In this document: in pieces, positions 26,191 through 35,271 of the stretch
Position numbering within the stretch: the first letter of the stretch is position 1
Layout of the letters: each line of letters starts with the position of its first letter
Notes under the pieces: model-generated
What the model saw: the letters and a program-made list of their open reading frames with translations, nothing else
Databases searched by the model: none
Told to the model about the DNA's origin: nothing
Source: an uncultured Amaricoccus sp.
GTDB taxonomy: Bacteria > Pseudomonadota > Alphaproteobacteria > Rhodobacterales > Rhodobacteraceae
Assembly (NCBI RefSeq): GCF_937891315.1
Contig: NZ_CALAGI010000105.1
Coordinates: 12,541-76,540, forward strand
Direction of reading: 5' to 3'
DNA: 64,000 bases
Position numbers and translations under genes: made by a program

Positions 26191-29100
26191 CAGATGCGGG
26201 TGGGGCATGAGAATTTGGCGAACATCGAGAGATCGAAGGGATTGTCGACGCTGGCGGCGCGCAGCTCGAAATCGGCATAGTGACCCTTGGCGGAGAGGCG
26301 CAGCTTGAAGACCTCGGGCAGGCCGGTGGCGCCGAGCCGCCCGGATTTCAGCATGCGCAGCCAGGCCCAGTCGCCGGTCTCGCTGATCATGACATCGGGC
26401 GAGGCGTCGATCGGGCGGAACGCGAGGGTAATGACCCCGGTATGGTCCTTGCCGGGCCAGCTCATCGGCTGCGGCCGGGTGAGGTTGTTGCTGTAGCTGA
26501 GCGCCTGACCATCGAGATTGAGCGAGACGCTGGCGGCGGTCGGCGACAGATCCTTCGCCTCGAGCGTGAAGTTCATGCTCGGGCCGGCGCCGCCGGGAAA
26601 CAGGCCGTCCCGGATGTGGCGGGCCTGTTCGAAGGCGGCGAGGCTGGCCGGATCGAGCCCGAAGTCGGCGCGCCAGCGCCAGGGGCGGGCGGCGGTATCG
26701 ACATAGCCGACGAGATGGTTGTTGGTGAAGGCGTCGATCAGCCCGCCCGGGCCGAACAGCCGGGCGAAGTCGGCGGTATTGACGTCGATGCGCGACGCCT
26801 GGTCGAAGGGATAGCGCCCGGTCAGCGCCGCCTGACAGAAGGGCATGACATCGGCGCGCCAGATGGCGTTCAGATCGGAGATCACCGCCTCCTCGGTCAG
26901 GCCGATCGTGTCGCCGGCGATGCCGGACAGCCATTCGTTCAGCGGGTCGGGCAGGATCGCCGCCTGGTTCGCCACCGCGCCGGTCAGTTCGGCGAGCCCG
27001 CCCTGCTGCTTGATCGCATCCTCGGGATTCGGACTGGCGGCGACGGTCTGCAGCACGTTCGCGAGCTGGGTGAGGGCGGCCACGGTGTCATCGAGCGCGG
27101 GCGGCGCGCCATCGACCTCGACCACCGCCGCGCGGATCGGCTTGAAATGGTCCGAGACCGGCTGGCCGGAAGTATCGACGTCCGACGTCGCGCCGGCGGC
27201 GGGGATCAGTTTCGCGCCCTTCTTCGCCAGCTTGCCGATCTTGCCGAGCTTGGCGAGCAGCTTCGAGGCGCCGGCGGGCGCGGCCGCCGGTTCGCCGCCT
27301 TCTTCCGGGCGGGCGAGATCGGTCTCGGCGACGACGGCGGTCAGGAGGCGCTTCAGCGCGGAATCGGCGCTGGAGAGATCCTTCAGATTCTCGCCCGCCG
27401 TGCGCAGATCGGTCAGCGGCGCGAGGCTGACGTCACGGAGGAACCCGTCCCACTGCGCGATATAGTCCTCGTAATAGAGCTTCAGCATGTCCGAGGACAG
27501 GCTGGCGACCGAAGTCTCCGCGCTCTCGGCGCAACCGCCGGCGAAGACCGACCGGTCGAGGGCGGCCTGAGCGGCGACATCTTCCAGCCGGTCGAGGATC
27601 ACCTTGTGAAAACCGTCGTAGGTGAAGGCGCCGTCGATCCCGACCCGCAGCGTCTTGTCCGAGCGCCGGGTCAGCACCTTCGCGGCGTTGGGACCGGCGA
27701 AGCTCAGCGGCACCCAGTCGGGCAGGGCGACGACCGCCGGATCCGACATCAGCGCGTTATAGGCGCGGACCGGCAGCGGGATCGCGCAGATGCCGGCGAG
27801 CGCCGCGTTGACCAGCGCGTCGTCGGGCGGAACGTAGCTGTCGTCCACCGCCATGCGCTCGATCGCGGCCACCTGATGCTCCGCCGCGCCCTCGGTCGGG
27901 AAGGGCGGCGTCGGGGCGTGCTCGGGCAGGGTCGTCTGCCACCACTCGGCGACGAAATCGGGGTCCATCTGCGCGAGGCCGGTCATCATGCGATAGGTCT
28001 TGAGCGCGCCGAGCAGGAATTCCGGGTCGCGAATCTGGCGCCACATGGTGGCTTCGAGCAGGGCGACCATCCGCGGCTCGAGGATATTGCGCAGCGATCG
28101 GTCGTAAGCCGCCTGATCGGCGCGGGTGATCTCGGACGCGGCGGACGGGCCAATCAGGCTGGCGGCGCCGGTCGGCAAGGGCGCGCGGGCATTGGCGACC
28201 CCGGTCACCGCGTCGAGAGCCAGATCGAGATCCAGCGGGTCGAGCGGCGCCTGCCGCGCGGCGATCGGGGCGAGCGTGGTCCGCAACTGTTCGAACTGAT
28301 CCGCCTGGGCGGCGATAGCACCCCGGTAGGTGAGATAGGACATGGTGAACAGGAGGCCGGACAGCACCACGACCGCCGCGCAGGCGACGGCGGCGCCGCG
28401 CCGGATCCAGACGCGCCGCTCCTCCGCCGCCGCGTCGAGCGTGCCGAGGCCGGCCTCCTTGAAGACCACCTCGGTCAGCAGCCGGCGCAGGAAGAAGCTG
28501 CGCTTCTCGACGCGCGCCGGCGCCGACCGGGGCGCGGCGGGCAGGCCGAAGGCCGAGGCGAGCGCCGCCGTCAACCGGTCGATCGGCGTGCCCTCCTGCG
28601 TGGCGGAGGTGAGATAGACCCCGCGCAGCCAGGCGCTTTCCTCGTAGCGGCTCTCGCCGAAGACCGTGTCGACGAGGAGGCGCAAGGGCTCTGCCAGGCT
28701 TGCCACCTGGGCGGGGAAGCGGAAGACCTGCGCGCGCGCCTCCAGCCGCTCCTCGGCCTCAAGCCGCGGCACCATCCGGGTTTCGAGCTGGGTGGTCAGC
28801 AGGCCGAGCTCGCGGGCGGCCTCGGGTCCGTCCACGCGCACCCCCGCGGCGAAGGTGGCGCCCCAGACCTGTTCGCGATCGGCGGTGGAGAGATCGGTGA
28901 AGAACGGCTCGAACCCGAGGATGAGGTCGGCCTTGGTCAGCATCAGATAGACCGGCAGGCGAATTTCCAGCCGCTCCTGCAACTCGGTCAGCCGCTTGCG
29001 GATCTGCCGGCCATGGGCGCGGATCGCGGCGTCACCTTCGGACAGGCTGTCGACCGACAGGGCGACGATTACGCCGTTGAGCGCGCGCCGGCCCCGATGC

Positions 29101-29720
29101 TTCTTCAGGAGGTCGAGAAAGCCGAGCCATTCGGCGGCGTCGACCTCCGCCTGGCTTTCCTGCTGGGTATAGCGGCCCGCGGTATCGATCAGCACCGCGT
29201 CCTCGGTGAAGAACCAGTCGCAGTTCCGGGTGCCGCCGACCCCCTTCAGATCGTCGGTCAGATCGAGCGGAAAGCCGAGGCCGGACTGGCGCAGCGCGGT
29301 GGTCTTGCCGGTCGCGGGCGGTCCGATGATGACGTACCACGGCATCTCGCGCAGGAAGCGCTTGCCGCCGAGCTTGCGGCGCCGGAGCTCGCCCAGAACC
29401 TGCTGGAACTTCGCATTGATCGCCGCGACGCCTTCCTCGCCGGGGCTGAGCGGCTTCTCGGCCGGGGCGGCGAGTTCGGAGACGAAGAGACGGTTGGCCC
29501 GGATCGCCCGGCGCTGGCGCAGGATCAGCCAGACGAGCCAGACGATGATCAGCGCCGCGATGAGCCCGAGCCGCGCGATCTCGGAAGCGAGCGGCGCGCT
29601 GTCGCCGACCGCGATGATCGGGCCGAAGGTCCAGATCAGGAACGACAAAAGGACGAGGCCGATCAGCGTCCAGAGCCAGCGCGAGGTGAGGATTGCCCAG
29701 AGCGCGCGCAGGACCGCCAT
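26190..29720 (-). CDS. tssM: T6SS membrane complex protein TssM (IcmF)
   Basis: 1176 residues, normal size. Inner-membrane anchor of the T6SS membrane complex with TssL and TssJ. Two N-terminal spans (~14-32, ~47-68), a cytoplasmic NTPase domain with Walker A GPPATGKTT (~131), a third span (~441-462), then a large periplasmic part ending in the IcmF C-terminal domain (ALTGRYPFDQ, PWRWRADFGLD, AWLRMLKSG). The Walker A is intact, unlike the IcmF-like protein at 49025. ATG at 29720 overlaps the tssL stop by one base (TGATG). Confidence 0.95.
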   Translation of the reverse strand: MAVLRALWAILTSRWLWTLIGLVLLSFLIWTFGPIIAVGDSAPLASEIARLGLIAALIIVWLVWLILRQRRAIRANRLFVSELAAPAEKPLSPGEEGVAAINAKFQQVLGELRRRKLGGKRFLREMPWYVIIGPPATGKTTALRQSGLGFPLDLTDDLKGVGGTRNCDWFFTEDAVLIDTAGRYTQQESQAEVDAAEWLGFLDLLKKHRGRRALNGVIVALSVDSLSEGDAAIRAHGRQIRKRLTELQERLEIRLPVYLMLTKADLILGFEPFFTDLSTADREQVWGATFAAGVRVDGPEAARELGLLTTQLETRMVPRLEAEERLEARAQVFRFPAQVASLAEPLRLLVDTVFGESRYEESAWLRGVYLTSATQEGTPIDRLTAALASAFGLPAAPRSAPARVEKRSFFLRRLLTEVVFKEAGLGTLDAAAEERRVWIRRGAAVACAAVVVLSGLLFTMSYLTYRGAIAAQADQFEQLRTTLAPIAARQAPLDPLDLDLALDAVTGVANARAPLPTGAASLIGPSAASEITRADQAAYDRSLRNILEPRMVALLEATMWRQIRDPEFLLGALKTYRMMTGLAQMDPDFVAEWWQTTLPEHAPTPPFPTEGAAEHQVAAIERMAVDDSYVPPDDALVNAALAGICAIPLPVRAYNALMSDPAVVALPDWVPLSFAGPNAAKVLTRRSDKTLRVGIDGAFTYDGFHKVILDRLEDVAAQAALDRSVFAGGCAESAETSVASLSSDMLKLYYEDYIAQWDGFLRDVSLAPLTDLRTAGENLKDLSSADSALKRLLTAVVAETDLARPEEGGEPAAAPAGASKLLAKLGKIGKLAKKGAKLIPAAGATSDVDTSGQPVSDHFKPIRAAVVEVDGAPPALDDTVAALTQLANVLQTVAASPNPEDAIKQQGGLAELTGAVANQAAILPDPLNEWLSGIAGDTIGLTEEAVISDLNAIWRADVMPFCQAALTGRYPFDQASRIDVNTADFARLFGPGGLIDAFTNNHLVGYVDTAARPWRWRADFGLDPASLAAFEQARHIRDGLFPGGAGPSMNFTLEAKDLSPTAASVSLNLDGQALSYSNNLTRPQPMSWPGKDHTGVITLAFRPIDASPDVMISETGDWAWLRMLKSGRLGATGLPEVFKLRLSAKGHYADFELRAASVDNPFDLSMFAKFSCPTRI

Positions 29721-31078
29721 CAGAGGCGCTTCTCGACGAGGATTTCGACGCGGCGGTTCAGCGCCCGGCCCTCGCGGCCGTCGTTCGGCGCGACGGGCTC
29801 GGTGGCGGCGCGACCCTCCGCCCGCAGCCGGTCGGCGGGGACGCCGTTCGCGGCGAGGATGCGGGCGATGGTCGCGGCCCGCGCCTCGGACAGCCGCTGG
29901 TTCGAGCTGAGCGGGTTGCTGGTCTGTAGCGGCACGCTGTCGGTATGGCCGACGACGGTGACATCGCCGATCACGTCGAGATTGGCGGCGATCACCTGGC
30001 CGATCGCCACGATCAGCGGCTCGAACCCGTCGGTCAGCGTGGCGCGGGCCGACTGGAACAGCTCAGGATCCGGCCATTGCAGGACGAGCGTGGCGAGCGA
30101 GACGCTCTCGCGGCCCTTCAGGGCCGGCAGCAGGCCGGGCGGCGCCGCGCCCTGGAACAGCGGCAGCAGGGCGAAATCGGCGCTTTCGACCGGGGTGGCG
30201 GGGACGGCGGCGGCCTCGGTCCGGTCGGGACGATAGATCTCGGCGCGCTCGGGCGGCGGCAGGGCGCGGACGAGGGTGAAGAGATTGTCCGACTGCTCGC
30301 CGAGCCGCAGCGAGAGCCAGGTGTAGACCGCGGCGGCAAGCACCAGCGCGGCGGTGGCCATCACCCAGACCGGCACCGCGAAGCGGCGCGGCGTGTCGGG
30401 GGCGAGCACGCCCTGCCAGTTCGGCGACAGCGGCTCGGTCTCGGCGCCCGGCGCGCGCAGGAAGCGCGCGGCGGCGGCGCGGACGGCGGCGATCGACTGG
30501 TCGCCGGCGCGGCCCGGTACGCGATACTTGCCGCGAAAGCCGAGCGCGAGGCAGAGGTAATGCAGTTCAAGCAGTTGCGGGTCGCGGTTCGGATTGCGCT
30601 CCAGTTCCTCCAGTCGGGCGAAGAAGCGGGCGCCGGCGTCGACATCACCCGAGAGCGCGACGACGAGCGGCTGGCGCGGCCAGGCGCTGGCGCCCCCCCA
30701 CGGCGTATTGAGCGCGAGATCGTCGAGGAGCGCCGCCACCGCCCAGGCCGCCGCGTCGGCGCGGGCGAGCGGCGCGCCCGCCGTGACGGCGGCGTCCCGC
30801 GCGGTGGTCAGCTCGCCGAGCAGTCGCGCCCGCAGCGCCTCGGGATCGCCGGGCGCGACCGCGTCCTCAAGCTCGGGCGCGAATTCGAGCAGGCTCGCGA
30901 AGGCGTTGAGCAGCGGGTTGGCACTGGCCCGGGTTGGCCGCGCGACACCGGCGAGTTGCGGGGCCGGCGCATAGCCCGACGCTTGCGCCGGCGCGGGCCG
31001 CACCCGGGTGCGTCCGGGCTCCGCCGACACACCGAAGCCGCTGTCCGCGGAGAGGCCGAAGGGATCGTCCTTCACCAT
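29720..31078 (-). CDS. tssL: T6SS membrane complex protein TssL, long form with OmpA domain
   Basis: 452 residues. N-terminal cytoplasmic DotU domain (residues ~45-215; AAAWAVAALLDDLALNTPWG, LYLCLALGFRGKYR-like end), one span (~234-256, VMATAALVLAAAVYTWLSL), then a periplasmic OmpA-like peptidoglycan-binding domain (VTVVGHTDSVPLQTSNPLSS, LSEARAATIARIL, NRRVEILVEK). The OmpA extension makes this the long, evolved TssL. Pro/Ala-rich N terminus. 6 bases downstream of tssK. Confidence 0.94.
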   Translation of the reverse strand: MVKDDPFGLSADSGFGVSAEPGRTRVRPAPAQASGYAPAPQLAGVARPTRASANPLLNAFASLLEFAPELEDAVAPGDPEALRARLLGELTTARDAAVTAGAPLARADAAAWAVAALLDDLALNTPWGGASAWPRQPLVVALSGDVDAGARFFARLEELERNPNRDPQLLELHYLCLALGFRGKYRVPGRAGDQSIAAVRAAAARFLRAPGAETEPLSPNWQGVLAPDTPRRFAVPVWVMATAALVLAAAVYTWLSLRLGEQSDNLFTLVRALPPPERAEIYRPDRTEAAAVPATPVESADFALLPLFQGAAPPGLLPALKGRESVSLATLVLQWPDPELFQSARATLTDGFEPLIVAIGQVIAANLDVIGDVTVVGHTDSVPLQTSNPLSSNQRLSEARAATIARILAANGVPADRLRAEGRAATEPVAPNDGREGRALNRRVEILVEKRL

Positions 31079-31084
31079 CGCGCG

Positions 31085-32419
31085 CTACCTGTTGACCGAA
31101 TAGCAATCGACTTGCGGCTCGCTTGGCAGCGCGCCGGAGACGCCGATCACGAAGCCCGGCGCATTGAGGAGAGACGCCCAGTGTTCGCTGCGCTGGTCGA
31201 GCTCGAGGCAGAGGCGGTCGCCGTCGTAAGGTATCTCGCGCGGCTGGGAATGCAGGGGCTTCAGCGGTATCCCCGGCAGCCGGGATTTCCACAGGGCGTC
31301 GAATTCGTCGGCGGAGCCCACGGTCACCTGATTGACGAAGACCCGGCGCAGCGCCTCGTCCGACAGTTCCGAGCCGACACGGACCACGATGCGGCCCCCG
31401 GTCAGGATCTCGGGAGAATCGATGCGCACCTTCCAGACATTGGTCGCGTGCTTCATCACCGGCAGGGCGCGCGACTTCGGCTCGACATAACGCAGGCTGA
31501 GGATCAGCGAGCGGAGCGTGTCGGCGAGCGCCGCGTAGGCGGGACCGGGCGCCATATGGTCGTAGGCCGGCAGCTCGGTCAGCCGCCGCGAGCCGGAGCC
31601 ATAGGTCGCCATCCGCCCCGCGAGGCCGGCGAGTTCGAGATAGAGTTCGGCCGGGTGAAAGAGATCCTGCGCCAGCATATGCGCGAGCCGGGGCCGCGAG
31701 GTATTGGCGAGGTCGAGCACCAGCAGGTTCTCGACGCCGCGGCCGGGCCCGCCGAGCACCATCCGGCCGTGCGCGTCGGCGATCCGGTCGAGGCCGGTGA
31801 CCAGTTCCCGCAGCAGGTCGGCGTAGGCGGGCACGGCCTGGGTGACGAGCGCGGGCGGCAGGAAGCCCTCGGCGAGGGCGACGCCGCCGTCGGCGCGCAG
31901 GCCGAGACACTCGGCGACCGGCAGCGTGGTATAGCCGCCTGCGGGCACTCCGGGTGGCAGCAGCAGGGCGCGCGGCCGGGCGATCTCGATCTCCTCGGGA
32001 TCGGCGCCGCCATGCACCGCGTCGCGCACCGTCTCGATCCGCCCGTGATAGCGCGCGCCGGTCGGCTCGGCATGCGCCGAATCGAAGCTGGCGCCGCCCG
32101 GCGTCTCGACCGGCAGCGCGAGGATGACCGGGCCGGCGGCGATGTCGCGGGCGATGGCGAGCGGCGGCGGCGCATCCATGGTTTCGGGTATCGCGAAGGG
32201 CGTGCCATCGGGGAACAGCCCGCGGGCGGAGCGGATCGCGAGGCGCCCGGCCTCGAGCAGCGCGGTGTCGAGGCAGAGTTCGGCGAAGCCGAAGGTCTGC
32301 AGCCTTCCCGCGCGCAACGCGCCGCGCATCAGCCCCTCGGCGAAACGGTCCTGCTGCTGGAAATGCTGCGAGCGCAGGAACAGGCCCTCGCTCCACAGTA
32401 CCTTGTTCGCGTCGCTCAT
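31085..32419 (-). CDS. tssK: T6SS baseplate protein TssK
   Basis: 444-residue trimeric baseplate subunit that links the TssFG wedge to the membrane complex. The family N terminus KVLWSEGLFLRSQHFQQQDR is clear, as are GLFPDGTPFAIPE, LPVAECLGLRADGGVAL and MATYGSGSRRLTELPAYDHM near the shoulder/neck border. No signal. It follows tssJ by 16 bases. Confidence 0.94.
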   Translation of the reverse strand: MSDANKVLWSEGLFLRSQHFQQQDRFAEGLMRGALRAGRLQTFGFAELCLDTALLEAGRLAIRSARGLFPDGTPFAIPETMDAPPPLAIARDIAAGPVILALPVETPGGASFDSAHAEPTGARYHGRIETVRDAVHGGADPEEIEIARPRALLLPPGVPAGGYTTLPVAECLGLRADGGVALAEGFLPPALVTQAVPAYADLLRELVTGLDRIADAHGRMVLGGPGRGVENLLVLDLANTSRPRLAHMLAQDLFHPAELYLELAGLAGRMATYGSGSRRLTELPAYDHMAPGPAYAALADTLRSLILSLRYVEPKSRALPVMKHATNVWKVRIDSPEILTGGRIVVRVGSELSDEALRRVFVNQVTVGSADEFDALWKSRLPGIPLKPLHSQPREIPYDGDRLCLELDQRSEHWASLLNAPGFVIGVSGALPSEPQVDCYSVNR

Positions 32420-32435
32420 GCCCCCACCGATCCGG

Positions 32436-32903
32436 TCAGGCGAGGCTGAGCGCGAGCCCGCCCGGCCCGAGCGTGACGGAGCCGGTCGGCGTGGTGCCGG
32501 GGGCGATCGGCGCGCTGACCCGCCAGACCTTGCCGCCGGGGTCGCGGAAGAGGCCGGCGAGGCCGAGGAAGGCGGCCTCCGGCTCCATGGTAACGGCGAG
32601 GTTCGCGGCGCCGCCGGGCGGGACCGCGACCTGCGCGAGGCCGACGAGCGACCCGCCGAGCGCCGCCGCGGGGTCGGCCTGCAGTGCGAGAAAATCCGCC
32701 GCCTCGAAGGCGCCGGGATCGCGCAGGCGGAAGACCGAGATGGTCAGCGGCCGGTCGGTGCCGTCGGGCCCTGGGTTCATGCCCGGCCCGCCGGTGAAGG
32801 CGAGCGTCACGATCGCCGGCCCTGGCGGCTCACCGCCGCAGCCGGCGAGGAGCGTGGCGGCCCCGGTCCCGATCAGGAAGGCGCGTCGGGTCGGCATGGT
32901 CAT
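32436..32903 (-). CDS. tssJ: T6SS outer-membrane lipoprotein TssJ
   Basis: 155 residues. Lipoprotein leader with a twin-arginine-like motif TRRAFLIG and lipobox LAGC (Cys ~22), so it may be exported folded by Tat. The mature part is a small beta-sandwich (TLAFTGGPGMNPGPDGTDRP, SVFRLRDPGAFEAADFLAL, with GSLVGLAQV) typical of TssJ, which tethers TssM to the outer membrane. ATG at 32903 overlaps the tagH stop (ATGA). ATG at 32897 is a possible later start. Confidence 0.88.
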   Translation of the reverse strand: MTMPTRRAFLIGTGAATLLAGCGGEPPGPAIVTLAFTGGPGMNPGPDGTDRPLTISVFRLRDPGAFEAADFLALQADPAAALGGSLVGLAQVAVPPGGAANLAVTMEPEAAFLGLAGLFRDPGGKVWRVSAPIAPGTTPTGSVTLGPGGLALSLA

Positions 32904-34204
32904 TCTCCCTTGCTGCTCTCGTAGGCGTCGCGGAAATCGGCGCCGACCTCGCCGAGGAAGCGCTGCTCGGCGCTTCGGGCGATCTCGCGGTAGCGGTCCT
33001 CGTAGAGTTCCCAGAGCTTGGCCCGACGCCCGCCGGCGAGCAAGGTCGTCAGCGTGGACTGGGCTTTCAGCTCGTCTTCCAGCGCCGCCGGATCGAAACG
33101 GTCGATCATCGCGGCGAGTGCCGACTGCACGCCGCGCCAGGCATCGACGTGATGCTGCGCGAGGTCCCGGACGGCGCCGGTGATCGCCGCCTCCGGCCCG
33201 AGAAAGCCCGGGCTCGGCTCGCCGACCATGCTGGCGAGGGCGGCGTCGGCGGTCGGCATGAATTTCAGCGGATTGACGTCCGCCGCGCCGACGATCGTCC
33301 GCGAGACGCGGGCATTGTCCTTTTCCTGCGCCCGCTTGCGCAGGAGATGCATGAGACCCTCCAGCATCAGCCGGTAGGCGCGGCCGAATTCCTCCATCTC
33401 CGCCACCGGATTTCGCGCCGGAAAGGCGGCCGGTTCGAGCCCGAGCCCGCGCAGGAAGGCGTCGCGCGCGCCGGGATCGGGCCGCGTCGGTTCGGGATGG
33501 GTCATTTCGGGGCGGATCGGTTCCGGGCGCGCGGGTTCGGGCCGCGCCGGCTCCGCGGCGGGCGCGGCGAAGGGAGCGGGCCAGTCGAAGGCGGTGGTGG
33601 GGGCCACCGGCGGGGGCGGCGCCGAGGGCAGGGGGTCGAGGGTGAAGGGGTCGTCGAAGAAGGGCTGGCTCGGCCGGGCCGGCGTGGCGGGTTCGGGCGC
33701 GAAATAGCGCGGCGCCACCGGTTTCTCGAAAGCGTCGGGCAGGTCGGCGGGACGCGGCGGCGCCGGTTCGGGCCGGGGCGAGGCGAAGAAATCGTCACCG
33801 TCGAAGGGCGACCGCGCCGTCGTGGCGGCGGGCGGCGGCGCGGATGCCTGCCAGGGTTCGGGTGCGACGTGGGGTGCGACGGCGGGCGCCGCGGCAATCC
33901 GCACGCGAAGCAGGAAGTCACCGATCCTGAGCCGGGTGCCGTCGCGGAGCGCGGCGCTGTTGCCGGTGCCGAGCGGGGTGCGCGCGTCATCGACGAAGAG
34001 ACCGCCGGTCGAGGTGTCGGTGACGGTGAAGCCGGTCGGCCCGGCCTCGATGGTGCAATGGGCGCGCGACACGAACATGTCGGGATCGTCGATCCGCAGA
34101 TCGGCGTCCGCGCCCCGGCCGATGACGAGCGCGCCGCTCCTGAGGCTTGCCTGTCGCACCGCCTGGGGCGTCGGACCCTGCTCGATGCTGACGACGAGGC
34201 TCAT
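32900..34204 (-). CDS. tagH: T6SS FHA-domain protein TagH (Fha)
   Basis: 434 residues. N-terminal FHA phosphothreonine-binding domain, residues ~20-95 (LVIGRGADADLRIDDPDMFV, SRAHCTI, TDTSTGGLFVDD). Long Pro/Ala/Glu-rich linker (~110-260) with PEPARPEP-like repeats. C-terminal TagH domain ~275-434 (LMLEGLMHLLRKRAQEKD, RTIVGAADVNPLKFMPTADA). In the threonine phosphorylation pathway it is phosphorylated by PpkA and promotes assembly. ATGA overlaps on both sides. Confidence 0.9.
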   Translation of the reverse strand: MSLVVSIEQGPTPQAVRQASLRSGALVIGRGADADLRIDDPDMFVSRAHCTIEAGPTGFTVTDTSTGGLFVDDARTPLGTGNSAALRDGTRLRIGDFLLRVRIAAAPAVAPHVAPEPWQASAPPPAATTARSPFDGDDFFASPRPEPAPPRPADLPDAFEKPVAPRYFAPEPATPARPSQPFFDDPFTLDPLPSAPPPPVAPTTAFDWPAPFAAPAAEPARPEPARPEPIRPEMTHPEPTRPDPGARDAFLRGLGLEPAAFPARNPVAEMEEFGRAYRLMLEGLMHLLRKRAQEKDNARVSRTIVGAADVNPLKFMPTADAALASMVGEPSPGFLGPEAAITGAVRDLAQHHVDAWRGVQSALAAMIDRFDPAALEDELKAQSTLTTLLAGGRRAKLWELYEDRYREIARSAEQRFLGEVGADFRDAYESSKGE

Positions 34205-35271
34205 GCCGCGGTCTCCAGCCCGAAGCCGACGAAACCGCGAAAGCGCAGGTCGCCCCGATCGCCCGCGCGCCGGGGCGCGAGCCAGGCGACGCGGCCGAGG
34301 CGCGCGGTGCCGAGGCGGGCGGCCGGAACCTCGCCGGCGGCGAGCACCAGCCGCAGATCGACATCGAGCGTCTCGCCGACCGTGTGCCGGATGATCTCGC
34401 GCACGCCGTCGAGCGCGGGGGCGCCGGGCAGGAAGGCGTTGAACTGGTCGAGGGTCAGCGGTCCGAGGGCGATCTCGATCCGGCTTTGGCGCTGGAAGGC
34501 GCGCGCGCCGACCGTGGCCCCGGCGCCGAGCCGCGCCAGCGGCCCGCCGAGCCGCGACCGCAGCCGCGCGGGGATGGGCATCCAGACGCCCACGAACTCC
34601 TCGAGCCTGACCCCGACATCCAGCGCGTCGGCCAGCGGGCGGGTCAGCCGCTCCGGCCCCTCGACCTGATGGCCGAGCGCGGTCGCGTGACGCCGCGCCA
34701 GCGCGCCGAAACCCTCGCTCGGCGCGGCGTCCGGCAGGCCGACGCCCGCCAGCGCGCCGAGCAGGGCCGATACGCGGCCGCCGCCCGGCCGCTCCACCTG
34801 TACCGCCGGGCGCGAATCGGCCCAGGCGCGATAGAAGAGCCCGATCATCCGATGCTGCAGCAGGTTGGCGAAATCGACGAAGGTCGTGTCATGCGTCGCC
34901 CCCGCCTCGTGGTCGGAGAACCAGCGCTGCGACAGCCGGTCGAAGACCCAGCGGGTGAGATGCAGCGGCATCGGCCCCTCTGGCCCGAGCAGCCCGAAAT
35001 TCACCACCCGCACCTCGGCCGGCGCGGCGTCGCTGGCCGGTCGCCAATGCGCGATGTCCTGGGTGGCGAAGGCGAGCCGCACGGTCTGGCCGAGGCGCGC
35101 GGGCTCGGCGTCCGGCCGGCCACCGGCGGCGAAGCGCCCGCCGGCCCGCTCCAGCCGCCGCATCAGCTCGAAGAAATCCATCGCCTCGGCGGGCAATGAC
35201 AAGGCCGGTGGCGCGGGCGCGGGGGGCGTCGCGTCTAGATCAGGCCGCGGCGGCCGGGCGTCATCGGCCAT
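34201..35271 (-). CDS. tssG: T6SS baseplate protein TssG
   Basis: 356-residue baseplate wedge subunit. AMDFFELMRRLERAGGRFA near the N terminus, RLAFATQDI, NFGLLGPEGPMPLHLTRWVF and DRLSQRWFSDHEAG are the conserved TssG core, and RMIGLFYRAW follows. Start ATG at 35271 lies inside the end of tssF (37-base overlap); its stop overlaps tagH by 4 bases. Confidence 0.93.
   Translation of the reverse strand: MADDARPPRPDLDATPPAPAPPALSLPAEAMDFFELMRRLERAGGRFAAGGRPDAEPARLGQTVRLAFATQDIAHWRPASDAAPAEVRVVNFGLLGPEGPMPLHLTRWVFDRLSQRWFSDHEAGATHDTTFVDFANLLQHRMIGLFYRAWADSRPAVQVERPGGGRVSALLGALAGVGLPDAAPSEGFGALARRHATALGHQVEGPERLTRPLADALDVGVRLEEFVGVWMPIPARLRSRLGGPLARLGAGATVGARAFQRQSRIEIALGPLTLDQFNAFLPGAPALDGVREIIRHTVGETLDVDLRLVLAAGEVPAARLGTARLGRVAWLAPRRAGDRGDLRFRGFVGFGLETAA

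Noticed and set aside
26280..30236. 1318-residue plus-strand frame opposite tssM and tssL
   Set aside because: Antisense shadow in GC-rich DNA, Arg/Gly-rich, no domains; the minus-strand frames carry clear T6SS motifs.
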